From contig CM042152.1 in NCBI GenBank assembly GCA_023376005.1, positions 82,914,969-82,978,968 on the forward strand: DNA of 64,000 nucleotides. Direction: 5' to 3'. The stretch is from Doryteuthis pealeii (lineage: Eukaryota; Mollusca; Cephalopoda; Myopsida; Loliginidae). Of the stretch, positions 40,182 to 50,415 are shown one piece after another. The notes under the pieces are model-generated. The model was given only the letters and a program-made list of their open reading frames with translations. It was not told the DNA's origin and ran no database searches. The translations under genes and the position numbers were made by a program. The stretch's first letter is position 1, and each line of letters starts with the position of its first letter.

Positions 40182-40496
40182 CTATAAGTCCAGACGCTGG
40201 GGAGGTTTTACCTTTCTAGAAGATCTGCGGAGACAGTTAGTGGAGTCAGGTTCAGCTAGTGGTGAAGCATGTATCTCAAGCTCTGCCGGCTGGGATTGGG
40301 ATTGTCCATCAATCACTGACTGAGATGGGGACTGTTCATTGATTACTGGAGTACTTATCTTCCTTAGTATAATATCTGCCCCACTCTTCTCACTCGCAAA
40401 AGTCTGCAATGGACAGGGAGCTATGTCATGCAGGGAAACAGATGATTCACGGCCATCATTATACCTAATATGTGCATAGGTTGGATTTACATCCAA
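40182..40496 (-). pseudogene. Ty3/gypsy pol C-terminal fragment
   Basis: The C-terminal tail of a gypsy-type polyprotein lies just upstream of the polypurine tract. Residues YAHIRYNDGRESSVSLHDIA match the small beta-rich domain after the integrase core; a Ser/Gln-rich linker and a basic LRRSSRKVKPPQRLDL end follow. The frame stays open upstream to about 40551, then stops. Protease, reverse transcriptase, RNase H and integrase core are all absent, so it is a 5'-truncated remnant. The family assignment rests on this tail plus the adjoining PPT and LTR. Confidence 0.75.
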
Positions 40497-40559
40497 CAGC
40501 TCGACTTCTAAGATATGGAATATAGAATGCCTTTGTAAGTAAAAAGTAACTCACACTTG

Positions 40560-42013
40560 AATCAGCATTGAATTACTTTAACAGGCACCATTAGAAAAAT
40601 TCTGATACCCATTAATAAACATTACTTTTTATTTTTATAGATATTATTTTTATTGTCATTAAGAAGCGGAATAAAGCTTTTTTTTTTCTATGTATAAAAA
40701 TCTGACAGCTGTGTAAGTTAAATCTGTACGCATACTGGATTCATTGACTAAGAATAATTTGTTTAGCAGAGACTTGCTTCTTTCTTTCTTTCTTTCTTTT
40801 CGGCTACTCTCCTCACTCCACCCCCCTGCCCCGTTTGGCTCTCTCAAATTCTGAGGCTTTGTAATATTTTTTATTTCTACATTAGTTTTTGATCAGAGGG
40901 TTTAACAGTCAGAAAACACAAGGACCAACTCGGAAGCACTTGTTACACTCAAGTAAATCTCCAAGGCTCAGTGGTAGAGATCAGAGGATATAAGGAATTT
41001 TTCATGGGTATCAACAACAAAAAAAAAAAAAAAAAATCAGGGAAGTGGGGGGGGGGAGGGGAACCAACCGGTTTCCTAAACCATTTAAAACTTATTCATT
41101 GAATTCCAATCCCCACTGAATTTCATTACTACCAATAGAATATAACGATTCGCTTAATGGACACAGGAGGTGACACCTGCAGAATACTTATTATATATAA
41201 CTCTCTATTCATATAACTGTGACCTGAAGAAGATGAATGTTTATACAATATCTTCTACTATTGTTTTTATTATATTTTTCAAATAATTTCATTTAGATTA
41301 CATGGTATAAACATCATAATGTAGAAACATGCGCATGTTAGCACAATCATACTATTGTTTTTCCTTTTATCTTTTCTTGTCAGATCTAATTCCATTTTCG
41401 TATACTCACAATTCTTATCACTATAGAGAGTGATGAGAAAGTCTTGTCATCCCCCTCTACATATTTTTAATTATAATATACCAAAATAAAAGTAAGATAA
41501 AATAATTACATAATACAACCAGAAATTCTAGAAAAAAAATTAATTTTTAAAGATTTAAAAAAAATAATTACATAAAAAAAAACTAAATAATACTAAAAGA
41601 ATTTTTTTTTAATTAATAATAAATAATTACTAGATGATTTCGATTTCTTATATTATTGTTTTATTCTCAAACATATTAAAAGCAATCCTATGTATAATTT
41701 TACATTGATATCAATTAGAATAAAGTAAAAATGAGTTATCTTTTTGTGTTCTTATTTAATTTCATTAGTTTTCTAATTCAGTGATTTTTCTCCGCCCACT
41801 CTAATATTTGCACAAAATTATGAATTCATATTTTTAACTGTTCACTAAGGATAATTTCACTAAAATTGCAATAAGTGATAATGGCCCTTTAACAGTGATT
41901 AGTTGCTTCATAAAGCAAACTAATTAGCATCTGCTTCTTTTGAAAATATAATTAGTAAAATTACTATTATGTACTTGACCTAGAAAATCTACCTTCTAAC
42001 TTATCTTACACAA

Positions 42014-42015
<2 letters not shown>
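40560..42015. other. No gene seen; possible Helitron scrap
   Basis: Contains (TTTC)n at 40777-40800, an A-run at 41019-41036 and a G-run at 41047-41056. At 41640-41790, TTGTTTTATTCTCAAACATA and TTATTTAATTTCATTAG resemble inner Helitron sequence (14860-14920, 15670-15700). Weak. Confidence 0.4.
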
Positions 42016-42017
<2 letters not shown>

Positions 42018-42069
<52 letters not shown>

Positions 42070-42070
42070 A
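42018..42070. repeat. (TA)n then (CA)n
   Basis: About 19 TA units, then CA. Confidence 0.97.
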
Positions 42071-42150
42071 GAATCTAAATGTTTATAACTGGCTAGGTTA
42101 ACAATAGTTAAAAATGCATTAACTTGAAGAACCAGTGTAAAACATTTGTT

Positions 42151-42182
42151 ACATAATTCGTGGGTAGCGTACGAATTATGTC
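42151..42182. repeat. Short hairpin
   Basis: CATAATTCGT and ACGAATTATG enclose 10 bp. Confidence 0.7.
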
Positions 42183-42228
42183 TGTCAGTGTACTTAAAAT
42201 TCAAATAATGGAATGGTAAATGGAAAGT

Positions 42229-42870
42229 TACTGTTAGCTGTTAAAATTATTGACGGCAGTTTAACCTTCTCTGACTTGAAGGCTGATTGGCTAGGAAGGT
42301 GTGAGAATGGAAATTAGAGTTAGATGCTGGCCATTAGCTGAGGGAAGCAGACATAGGGGTCCTTCACTCTCAAGATGCCAGATTCTCACCACGGTAGAAA
42401 ACCGTTTTGAACTTGGTGTTTTTGTAATAAAGAATAGACGTCTAAAAAAAAAACGACAAAGTTTTGTTTATTAACCAAGAAATAAGCACAGACAACTCAG
42501 CTCAGAAGAAGGAAGAAGAATCAGAAAAAGGGAGAAGTCAGCCCAAAGGAAGACGGCAGCAACGACCAGTGACTGAAATAGTTGCATTTATTGCACTAGC
42601 AGGGTTGGGACAGAGCTATATCTATTACCTATGTTCAGTAGAACTGTGCATTTTCTGAACACAAGAGCTATCACATAACTCATGTGACAAGTGAGTAAGA
42701 CCCACCACATGATACACATAAACTTGTGTGACATTTACTTTTATGAAAAAGATAGATGAATATTAAGCATAAAAGACAAAAAAAATAACCACTGCCTTCT
42801 AGCACCTTTATGATAACAAGGGTTGGGTGTTTAACATAAGGGCAATTTGTAGAATCAGCCGACTTAAGAT
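42229..42870. other. Unassigned, possible LTR-like segment
   Basis: TGTTAGCTGTTAAAATT at 42231 and an AATAAAG signal at about 42427 resemble LTR features, but I see no end, duplication or polypurine tract. The segment 42720-42800 shares TTGTGTGACATTT with 43737-43760. Confidence 0.3.
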
Positions 42871-43126
42871 GAGGAGGCAAGTGGTGTAATGGTTAGAGTC
42901 ATAGGAAATGGACTCATGCATTTCACATGGTGCTAATACTCTTGGAAGGGTATGCATCCAACTACTCTCTCTCCAGCTATGGATAAATAGTAAGGCAGAA
43001 TGGGCTCTTTAACTTTGGCTCGGTAACCAGTCTAAGAGAAAGAAAAACTTAGTTAAAACCTGCTAAACTCTGCTTTACAAATTTACCTTGTGTCACATCC
43101 TGCTCATGTGGAGGGGTTGGTAAATA
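42871..43126 (+). mobile_element. SINE-B with small head deletion
   Basis: GAGGAGGCAAGTGGTGTAAT head; the B-box region is deleted (GGACTC joins directly to ATGCATTTCACATGG); tail complete. Confidence 0.9.
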
Positions 43127-43139
43127 TATACATGACTTA

Positions 43140-43358
43140 AGATGCAGATTTTTTGTAATGGTTATCATCATTGGAAATGGACACAGCAACACAAGTTCAA
43201 ATCCTGGACAAGACTGGTTGCATTTCACTTAGCACTAATACCCTTAGGAAAGGTATGACTCCAATTATTCTCTCACCAGCTATAAGTAAATAGTAGGGCA
43301 AACTGTGACCTTTAACCTTGGTATGGCAACCAGTCTAGAAGGAAAACTGAATTCGAAC
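43140..43358 (+). mobile_element. SINE-B, 5' part, interrupted by P5
   Basis: TTTTTTGTAATGGTTATCAT head, CAAGTTCAAATCCTGGACAA, through GGAAAACTGAATTCGAAC. Resumes at 43657. Confidence 0.9.
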
Positions 43359-43371
43359 CTGTTAAAATCTG

Positions 43372-43656
43372 TATTATTAGCGTTATTCGGACTATTATCC
43401 CCATCTTCATTGTTATTTGTACAACATTTCGGTCGATATACCCTCCAGCCTTCTTCAGTATTTCTTGTCGGACTCGGGAACCTTCTTGGACTCAGGAACC
43501 TTCTTTTCGAACTCGGGAACTTTCTTGTCGTATTTGGGAGCCATCACGGAACTTTGGGTATATCGTTGTACAAATAACAATGAAGATGGGGACAATAGTC
43601 CGAATAACGCTAATAATACTAATCTTCAAGCCTCATCTCAAACATTCAGAGAAATA
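43372..43656. mobile_element. Palindromic element P5 with 13-bp target-site duplication
   Basis: Flanked by CTGTTAAAATCTG at 43359-43371 and 43657-43669. Left arm GCGTTATTCGGACTATTATC; right arm GACAATAGTCCGAATAACGC then AACATTCAGAGAAATA. A minus-strand hammerhead-like core is CTGAAGA (43458-43452), stem GGCTGGA/TATCGACC, GAA, ATGT, U, GTAC. Centre is a GAACTTTCTTGTC-type repeat. Confidence 0.88.
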
Positions 43657-43669
43657 CTGTTAAAATCTG

Positions 43670-43730
43670 CTTAAAAAAAAATTGACCTTGTGTCACATTC
43701 TGCTCATGTGGAGAGATTGGTAAATACACA
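43670..43730 (+). mobile_element. SINE-B, 3' part after P5
   Basis: CTTA, A-run, TTGACCTTGTGTCACATTCT and GGAGAGATTGGTAAATAC. Confidence 0.9.
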
Positions 43731-43734
43731 CATA

Positions 43735-44175
43735 TAACCTTGTGTGACATTTGTCTCTGTGGAAAGACACATAAATATTAGTTGTAAAAGACAAAAAAAT
43801 AATTACATGACTTAAGAGTTTTAAAAAAATATATTTTTTTAATATGGTCCACTTTTGGTGCAGGGTGGGAAATGTCCTCAAATATATCATTATCCAGTTT
43901 TGAGATAATAAAAAAATAAAAATTTAAACAAGTTTTCAGAGTGTGTGTATTTGTGCCTTAACACTTCAGCCCCTCATCTCTCTTGCAATGAAATTCAATA
44001 CCAGACAATAGAGTCTCCCTTAAGAGATTAGCAATGGGGGGTACTGAGTGGAAGCGGATGGGTTGGCGGGTAGAGTACAATGACAACATCAACATTTGTG
44101 AATGGGGAAGAAAATAATGATATATGGGCACACAGACCAAGAACCATCACATCACTCATGTGACATACAGACACA
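43735..44175. other. No gene seen
   Basis: Unassigned apart from the TTGTGTGACATTT motif shared with 42730. The 89-codon minus-strand frame at 44028-44297 runs through TA/CA repeats. Confidence 0.4.
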
Positions 44176-44179
44176 CATT

Positions 44180-44203
44180 TTATATATATACATATATATA
44201 TAC

Positions 44204-44242
<39 letters not shown>
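44180..44242. repeat. (TA)n then (CA)n
   Basis: Interrupted TA array followed by CA units. Confidence 0.95.
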
Positions 44243-44249
<7 letters not shown>

Positions 44250-44365
44250 AGTTCTGCTATAAACAAGGCCCATTGGGATAACTTTTTGTAAATTCAAATT
44301 ACAAACCTCCTCAGAAGTCTATGAGAATTTACTTTTCATGGTTATGTCAGTATAACCTACGTATT

Positions 44366-44535
44366 TATCTACCCACCCCTTCATACAAGCAAGATAGGAC
44401 ACAAGGTCAATTTTCAAGTGGAGTTTGATAGAGTTCAATTCAGAGTTTTCCTTCTCCTAGACCGGTTGCCATACCAACGTTAAAAAACCCAATCTGCCCT
44501 ACTATTTACCCATATTGGAGGAAGAAAATTCCGAT
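44366..44535 (-). mobile_element. SINE-B, inverted member of a head-to-head pair
   Basis: Tail complement CCACCCCTTCATACAAGCAA and GACACAAGGTCAATTTTCAA, body TTTTCCTTCTCCTAGACCGG, TGCCCTACTATTTACCCATA. Confidence 0.88.
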
Positions 44536-44539
44536 AAAT

Positions 44540-44742
44540 CAGAATCCAAATCCTCTATGAGGCTGTTTGATCTCCACTTCACATCACATCACCCTTCGTA
44601 AAGGCATGAATCGAGCTCTTCTTCCCCCTAGCTATGGGCAGACTGGGTTCTTTAGCCTTGGTTATGCAACCAGTCTAGGAGAAGGAAAAACTGAATTCAA
44701 ACCAGTTTTGCTTAAAAATTGACCTCATGTCACATCCTGCTT
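44540..44742 (+). mobile_element. SINE-B, direct member of the pair
   Basis: CAAATCCTCTATGAGGCTGT, AAGGCATGAATCGAGCTCTT, GGCAGACTGGGTTCTTTAGC and TTGACCTCATGTCACATCCT. Its last bases lie beyond an X' insertion at 44929-44950. Confidence 0.88.
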
Positions 44743-44928
44743 GTGATTTTGGTTTGGTTTGGTTTGTTTTGTTTTACGGCATATCAACCTCGGTGGGTCA
44801 TTTAATGCCGACAAAGTTGTGAAATAAATTCATTCTTAATGCATAATACAATACTGGGTTCTATCCTTAAGCATCATAGGTCGCCATCCACAGCCAACAG
44901 GTGGCCCCATTTGGGGGAGTCATGATGG
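44743..44928 (+). mobile_element. Family X' element inserted in SINE-B tail
   Basis: TTTTACGGCATATCAACCTC, GGGTCATTTAATGCCGACAA, then (after an internal deletion) GGTCGCCATCCACAGCCAAC and GGCCCCATTTGGGGGAGTC. SINE-B resumes with GATGGAGGGGTTGGGTAAAT. Confidence 0.85.
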
Positions 44929-45035
44929 AGGGGTTGGGTAAATAACTCTAGACTCTTAAATTACTTTCTATATTGATAAATACTTCTTATAATGATTTTT
45001 AACTTTAAATTATGTTTATTTTAGATTAGTTACCA

Positions 45036-45232
45036 GTTTTTATTCACAAAAAAAGCAGCTGTATAGCCACTTGCCTCCAATCACACAAACCATCCAAAGT
45101 AAGATGAACAAGATATGCTGGAAAAACAAAGACAAACTCATAAATGACATTCCCCGGTAGACATCTTCACATGGACACATGATCAACCAGCTCTGCAGAT
45201 TCTGGATGCCGTATGAATGACCTGCCAGGGGC
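45036..45232 (-). other. Exon-like segment, membrane-protein character, unrecognised
   Basis: On the minus strand a CCCCTGGCAG acceptor-like sequence is followed by a frame of about 63 codons ending in a stop at 45040. It contains the hydrophobic run HILFILLWMVCVIGG (a possible membrane segment) and several Cys/Trp residues. Homologous sequence lies at 49885-50120 and 61999-62140 in a broken frame. I do not recognise the protein. It could be the last exon of a gene extending to higher coordinates, or a repeat-carried gene scrap; no further exons were identified in 45.2-46.0 kb. Confidence 0.4.
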
Positions 45233-45239
45233 AATGACC

Positions 45240-46020
45240 AATAGTCAATTCATGTATTTGGGTGATTCCATTCTTAGAGTCCTGATTGGGTGCTTGGTTT
45301 CTATGATGTTATGAAGCTTCATAAATACACTGGCATTCTGCAGTAGGATTGCAGCAAGGTTAGATCTGTATTGAGTTACAGCTACTTGTTGCATTGTCTT
45401 ACCAATTCGACAGTAATTACTTAATATGATTATTCTACAAATATCATCTCATTTTTAGCATCTCATCATTCCAGACTATAAATGTTATAAAAATTGAGAA
45501 ATACCAACACCTTGCTTGGGAACTGAAGCTGTTGAACAAGAATGTGACAGTTGTGCCCACCAATTAGCACACTGAGAACAAACCTTCCCAAACAAACCTC
45601 GTAGCAGAACAGGGGTTGGAAGCAATATAGAAATGTTAAAGAGTATCTACAGCAAAAAAAATAAAAGGCCCCTGAGAATACTAAGGAGCGTATTGGAGAT
45701 TTGAGGAGACTTACTGTCTGCCATTTTATCTCCATTGGATTCCTCTGGCGTGAAGAAGCATATAATAAACAAAGTATAGAAATACAGAGAGAAAATAAAT
45801 TATTGGAATATCATACGGCTGTTTATATCTATTCAAAAATCAAAATGGAAGATTTATGAAATCTTAAAAACCCTTGTTAGTCAAAAAAGAAGGGAAACTT
45901 TTTCCCAGGTTTCACTTTTAGATTTAGAACTAATATTAAAAGACAACCATTTGAGAGGAAGGCTCCGAAACGGTGAACATTCTCTCCTGATGACCCCCAA
46001 ATTTCTAGTTAAGTAGAGCT
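45240..46020. other. No confirmed gene
   Basis: AT-rich. The minus-strand frame at 45466-45735 (89 codons, Phe/Cys/Leu-rich) is unrecognised and not called. Confidence 0.4.
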
Positions 46021-46023
46021 TTA

Positions 46024-46235
46024 GCCAGCGTTATGGAGTCTAGACTAATTCCTCTATGTTTTGCACTCCAACAGCTCTTTATGCAATTAAGTGATTATAA
46101 TTCATCATAAATATAAAACCATGTTTTTTTATAATCTATTTATAAAGGTGTGTGTACTGTATACCTTTACAGACTAAACTAGGGCCATATAAAGTGTAAA
46201 TCCAACTCAAATCTGTCGATACCAGTGAACCCTTA
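46024..46235 (-). mobile_element. hAT-like MITE family T, copy 3 (partial)
   Basis: Minus strand TTTACACTTTATATGGCCCT, AGTTTAGTCTGTAAAG, ATTTATGATGAATTATAAT. The CAG-bearing end is replaced by the tandem array that follows. Confidence 0.75.
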
Positions 46236-46530
46236 TTTGCTAAACCAAATCTTTATCTTTTGTTTAACCAAATAAAGTAGACATGCTAAACTGGACCCTC
46301 ACTTTGTGTCTGTCAGGTTTGCTAAACCAAATCTTTATCTTTTTGTTTAACCAAATAAAGTAGACATGCTAAACTGGACCCTCACTTTGTGTCTGTCAGG
46401 TTTGCTAAACCAAATCTTTATCTTTTTGTTTAACCAAATAAAGTAGACATGCTAAACTGGACCCTCACTTTGTGTCTGTCAGGTTTGCTAAACCAAATCT
46501 TTATCTTTTTGTTTAACTAAGGTAGACATA
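46236..46530. repeat. 83-bp tandem repeat, 3.5 copies
   Basis: Units at 46236-46317, 46318-46400, 46401-46483 and a partial. Each has TTTGCTAAACCAAATCTTTA, TTTAACCAAATAAAGTAGAC, ATGCTAAACTGGACCCTCAC and TTTGTGTCTGTCAGG. Copies are almost identical; the first lacks one T. Confidence 0.95.
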
Positions 46531-46776
46531 CTGTGGAGTCTCAACTGACTCCTATGTTTAGCACCTCCAACTGACCCCTCTTTATGCAATTAAGTGATTA
46601 TAATTCATAATAAATATAAAACCATGTTTGTTTTTTTTAATAATCTATTTATAAGGTGTGTGTACTGTATAACTTTACAGACTAAACTAGGGCCATATAA
46701 AGTGTAAATTCAACTGGAATCAGTCTATGCCAGTGAAGCCTTAATTGCTTCTGACTCCAACTCCCCAGCAGTCCTG
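46531..46776 (-). mobile_element. hAT-like MITE family T, copy 4
   Basis: From CTGTGGAGTCTCAACTGACT to CTCCCCAGCAGTCCTG. Orientation matches copy 3, so the tandem array lies between two parallel copies. Confidence 0.8.
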
Positions 46777-46844
46777 ACTGTGGCAGTGATTTATGCTGCA
46801 TTTAACCATTGGCTTCTATACAAATTGAGCATTAATTATAAGGA

Positions 46845-46848
<4 letters not shown>

Positions 46849-46925
<77 letters not shown>
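46849..46925. repeat. (CT)n microsatellite
   Basis: About 37 CT units with one TTTC break. Confidence 0.97.
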
Positions 46926-46927
<2 letters not shown>

Positions 46928-47047
46928 TTCTGTAGCTTTCATGGTTGTTGACTTAAACAATTGTTTAAGGCAACAACCATAAAACTTAGACCTCTTGGGA
47001 TATGGAATAAGAGTTCAAGTCTTGTCAGAAAATACTTTTGAGTTTTA

Positions 47048-47293
47048 GTTCACACTTAGCTCAGTCGGTAGAGCGCTCGGCTAGAAACCACAAGGTTCCT
47101 AGTTTCGATACCGGTCTCCGCCAACTCAGCGTATGAGTAGCACAGGGATCTGTGCGGTAAAGTAAGGAGCTGATGGAAGGTGTGGCGCTCCACCTCAGAT
47201 GCTAAAAACAATCTCCTTGGTCTAGCGCTATTGAAAAGGGGATAGACTCCCTCGCTGACACCGACTTTAGGCCGCCCCGACAACTTTACTATT
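47048..47293 (+). mobile_element. SINE-A, well preserved
   Basis: CACTTAGCTCAGTCGGTAGA head, CGATACCGG, AGCGTATGAGTAGCACAGGG, GACTCCCTCGCTGACACCGA, ends GACAACTTTACT. The 75-codon minus-strand frame at 47056-47283 is inside it. Confidence 0.93.
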
Positions 47294-47365
47294 CACTTTA
47301 ACCCTTTTACTTCTAATGGAATATACCTACAAGGATCACCATGGATATATATATACTTACCAAGA

Positions 47366-47623
47366 GGGACGGTTTAGCTCAGTTGGTAGAGCATCCGGCT
47401 CGGAACCACAAGGTTCCAGGTTCAATACCAGCCCTCACCTAACTCAGCATGAGTAGCACAGGGATATGTGTGGTAAATTAGAGGAGCTGATGGTAGGTGT
47501 GGCGCTCAACCTCATATGCAAAAACAATCTCCCTGGTCTAGTGCTAGTGAAAAGGGGATAGACTCCCTCGTTGTCTGGCAGATACCGACACTAGGTCACT
47601 CCGTTGACTACTTTTGACTTTTA
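47366..47623 (+). mobile_element. SINE-A, second copy in tandem
   Basis: GGTTTAGCTCAGTTGGTAGA head, GGTTCAATACCAGCCCTCAC; ends GTTGACTACTTTTGACTTTT. It lies 72 bp after the previous copy in the same orientation. Confidence 0.93.
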
Positions 47624-47689
47624 ATAGGAAGACTGTTGGGTATTTTCATCCAACTTCTAAAAAAACTGTCAAAACTATATCGGATGAGC

Positions 47690-47965
47690 TTATTGAAAGA
47701 TTTATTGATTTTAATGACATGTTGACCTATCTAAGGTTATTGTATGCCAAGAGGTTAGGGAATTGTCTTCATTGTACATTTATATTTTTGTGTAGTATCT
47801 TTTGTAATTTTTTTTTTTTTTCCAGACAGTTATATGATCTCAAATATTTTTATCCAATACAAAAATTTATATGGATTCAAGTAATTATTTCCATTTAATA
47901 ATAGTCATTTGTTTGCACATGGTTATATGGTTTCAAGTAACTAATAATAATCCTTAGTAAACAAC
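47690..47965 (+). mobile_element. Family X element, 5' half
   Basis: TTTTAATGACATGTTGACCT, GGTTATTGTATGCCAAGAGG, TTCATTGTACATTTATATTT, then ATATGGTTTCAAGTAACTAA and TAATCCTTAGTAAACAA. The core GACCCTAACAGG module is absent. Confidence 0.8.
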
Positions 47966-47981
47966 TTTTTAAAAAATTTTT

Positions 47982-48017
<36 letters not shown>

Positions 48018-48084
48018 AATTTAGTCACACAATCCTTTATCTAAAAAACTAGCAGCGGCTACCCGGCATCGCCTAAGTAGGTGA

Positions 48085-48165
48085 TTTTTAAGTTAGTCCC
48101 GCAGATCCATTATTACTGACTCTCGAGTTGAATCCTCGTGGGATGCCCAATTTAAATCCCTATGT
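48085..48165 (+). mobile_element. SINE-C fragment
   Basis: AAGTTAGTCCCGCAGATCCA, TTATTACTGA, GAGTTGAATCCTCGTGGGAT and GCCC. Confidence 0.55.
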
Positions 48166-48365
48166 AAAAAAAATAGACCATACATTGATCCAGCTACTCT
48201 GAAAAGAAATGTTAATGTCTACTATCTAAAATATTAAATGAAAAAAAAAAATCCATGCTGTTGTCATTTAAATTTCATTTTTTAATTATCTTCACGAATA
48301 TAAATCAAATCTCTTATTTTTGCTCAAAAACCAAACCCTGGAGATATTTAATGTGTCTTCGGAAA

Positions 48366-48565
48366 TAGTAACAGTGATCCAAGTTCAAATCCTAGACAAG
48401 ACCGTTTCACTTCATGCTAATCCCTTTGAGAAGGGCAGGAATCCATCTATTCTCCAACCCACCCCCACCCCCCGCTATTTATAAACAGTAAGACAAAGTT
48501 CTTTAGCCTTGGTTAAGCAATCAGTCTAGGAGTAGGAAAACTGAATTGAAACCAGTTGTAGACGA
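48366..48565 (+). mobile_element. SINE-B, ends missing
   Basis: CCAAGTTCAAATCCTAGACA, GAAGGGCAGGAATCCATCTA, CCTTGGTTAAGCAATCAGTC, AACTGAATTGAAACCAG. C-run insertion at 48452-48472. Confidence 0.85.
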
Positions 48566-48868
48566 TCCTTAAAGGATATAGGGATCACCATGGTAAAGTC
48601 CCATTGGACACACCAGATGGAAGAGATACGGTTAACACGTCATCTTCATATAGGTTGGATACAGGTGGTAATCAGATTATCTTTTGCGAATGTATATTGG
48701 ATCAACCAAAGCAAATATTTACAATCCGAGATATCTGGACTTTTTCTTTTCTGGTTACAGCAGAGTTATATTTTATTTTTCTTGTGTATAGTCTGGTCAT
48801 TATTAATTCATGTGGCTTTCAGTTTTGAAAAAAAAGAAAAGTGATTTCTATTAAAAACTTATTCCATC
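48566..48868. other. No gene seen
   Basis: Overlapping frames at 48590-48844 and 48604-48828 have hydrophobic stretches but no recognised domain, and they shadow each other. Confidence 0.4.
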
Positions 48869-48870
48869 CT

Positions 48871-49198
48871 CAGAGATGCATCCTGCATCCCTGACACACA
48901 AAATCCTAAAAAGAGACAGTGAAATCATATCCATGAATCCTAGTGTTTTTCTTTTTTCTTCCCCACCATTTCATGCTAACTGTAAATACATTTCAATATT
49001 TTCTTAGAAATGAATTACACAGAATATGTTACAAGGTAGGAGTTAAACAGCTTTAGTTGTTTCCCCAGATAATAAATAAAAACCCTACAATCTATTAAGA
49101 AACTTTAGTTGGGACCTGTAAATTTTACCTGCGGACTTATTCGAAGCAAATATGTGCATCCCAGGACTAACTAAATCAAAAAGCTATCAGAATCACTG
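48871..49198 (-). mobile_element. MITE family Y, copy Y3, with 6-bp duplication
   Basis: CAGAGATGC at the left and AGCTATCAGAATCACTG at the right; CATCCT at 48865-48870 and 49199-49204. Inverted relative to Y1, Y2, Y4. Confidence 0.9.
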
Positions 49199-49320
49199 CA
49201 TCCTGTCAGTAGGGTTTATAATATGCTGACTGTATCGTAACCTGTAAAGACCTCCTCCCCCAAAAAGCAGCGTCCTGGATACAACACTAAACGGCATCTG
49301 GGGATTTAGATAGTGTAAGT

Positions 49321-49560
49321 AAGTAAAGTCAACGGGGCGGCCTAAAGTCGGTATCAGCCAGTCAGCGAGGGAGTCTATCCCCTTTTCAATAGCGCTAGAC
49401 CAAGGAGATTGTTTTAGCATCTGAGGTGGAGCGCCACACCTACCATCAGCTCCTTACTTTACCGCACAGATCATTGTGCTACTCATACGCTGAGTTGGCG
49501 GGGACCGGTATCGAACTAGGAACCTTGTGGTTTCTAGCCGAACGCTCTACCGACTGAGTA
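49321..49560 (-). mobile_element. SINE-A
   Basis: CGGGGCGGCCTAAAGTCGGT at the 3' end; GGTATCGAACTAGGAACCTT and AACGCTCTACCGACTGAGTA at the head. Confidence 0.93.
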
Positions 49561-49574
49561 AAGTACTCCTTTAT

Positions 49575-49800
49575 TGTTATTCCCAGGTCCACTCTGAGCA
49601 GAGTGGTAATACCTGTTAGGGTCCCATCTATAGGTCAAATAGATCTGTTTGAAAATTATTCATATTCAATAGGACCATGTGAAAAAAAAAACCTCTTAGG
49701 AAACAATTCCACAAAAAAATGTAAAAATGAATGTCATTCTCTAACCTCTAAGCATAAAATAACCCTATATGTGTTGATATGCTATTAAAATCAGTCAATA
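49575..49800 (-). mobile_element. Family X element
   Basis: TCCCAGGTCCACTCTGAGCA, GTAATACCTGTTAGGGTCCC, TTTGAAAATTATTCATATTC, CTCTAACCTCTAAGCATAAA and GCTATTAAAATCAGTCAAT, in the same order as 5082-5335. Confidence 0.85.
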
Positions 49801-49884
49801 TATAAAATGCTTTAACAATGAAACTGAATTCTCTTTCCAAGTAGAAATATTAAAATGTTTACAGAACAAGTTTTCCCATCAGTC

Positions 49885-50150
49885 AGCACTCAGACAGGTC
49901 CTCCATATGACATCCAGTATCTGCACAGAGCTGATTGATGCATGTCTGCTGGTCAACCCTCACTGTTATGTCCATGTGAAAGTGTCCCCAGAAAAATATC
50001 ACTTATGAGTTCATCCTCGCTTCTCCAGCATATGTTGTTCATCTTACTTTGATGGTTTGTGTGATAGGACGTAAGTGGCCATACAGCTGCTTTTTTTGTG
50101 GGGTGCTGCTTCCAGGATTTGTTAAAGACAGCTAGCATCAACCTTATGTA
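49885..50150 (+). pseudogene. Broken copy of the exon-like segment at 45 kb
   Basis: CATCCAGTATCTGCACAGAG, CTTCTCCAGCATATGTTGTT, CATCTTACTTTGATGGTTTG and GGCCATACAGCTGC align with the minus strand of 45036-45232. A 1-nt loss in TACTTTGATGG shifts the frame inside the hydrophobic run. Third copy at 61999-62140. Confidence 0.6.
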
Positions 50151-50324
50151 GTTCCCACATAATCTAACATAGCCTACTGATTATCACTCATACCATATAA
50201 TAATTACTAGCAGATCCCTTTATTACTGAATAACAATTTTGATCTTCACTGAAGGACCCACACATGCGACCTTGGGTTACATCCTAACAGGTTGGATAAA
50301 TACCTACCATAGAATAATTAGCAC

Positions 50325-50415
50325 TGTGTCCATGGTTAGAATACTCATCTTACAAACCAATATCAAGTGTAGAGAATTTGATCCAAGCTAAATGCTCCAC
50401 TTTTGTGCCATAGTT
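50325..50415 (+). mobile_element. SINE-E-like tRNA-derived fragment
   Basis: TGTGTCCATGGTTAGAATAC and GAGAATTTGATCCAAGC are placed like A and B boxes. Repeated in the duplicate at 62370-62450. Confidence 0.5.

Noticed and set aside
41219..41262. CCTGAAGAAGATGAATG as another hammerhead core
   Set aside because: No GAAA follows at a suitable distance and no closing stem was found.
47048..47120. Functional tRNA gene at a SINE-A head
   Set aside because: A and B boxes are present, but acceptor and anticodon stems do not pair convincingly and the segment continues into the SINE body.
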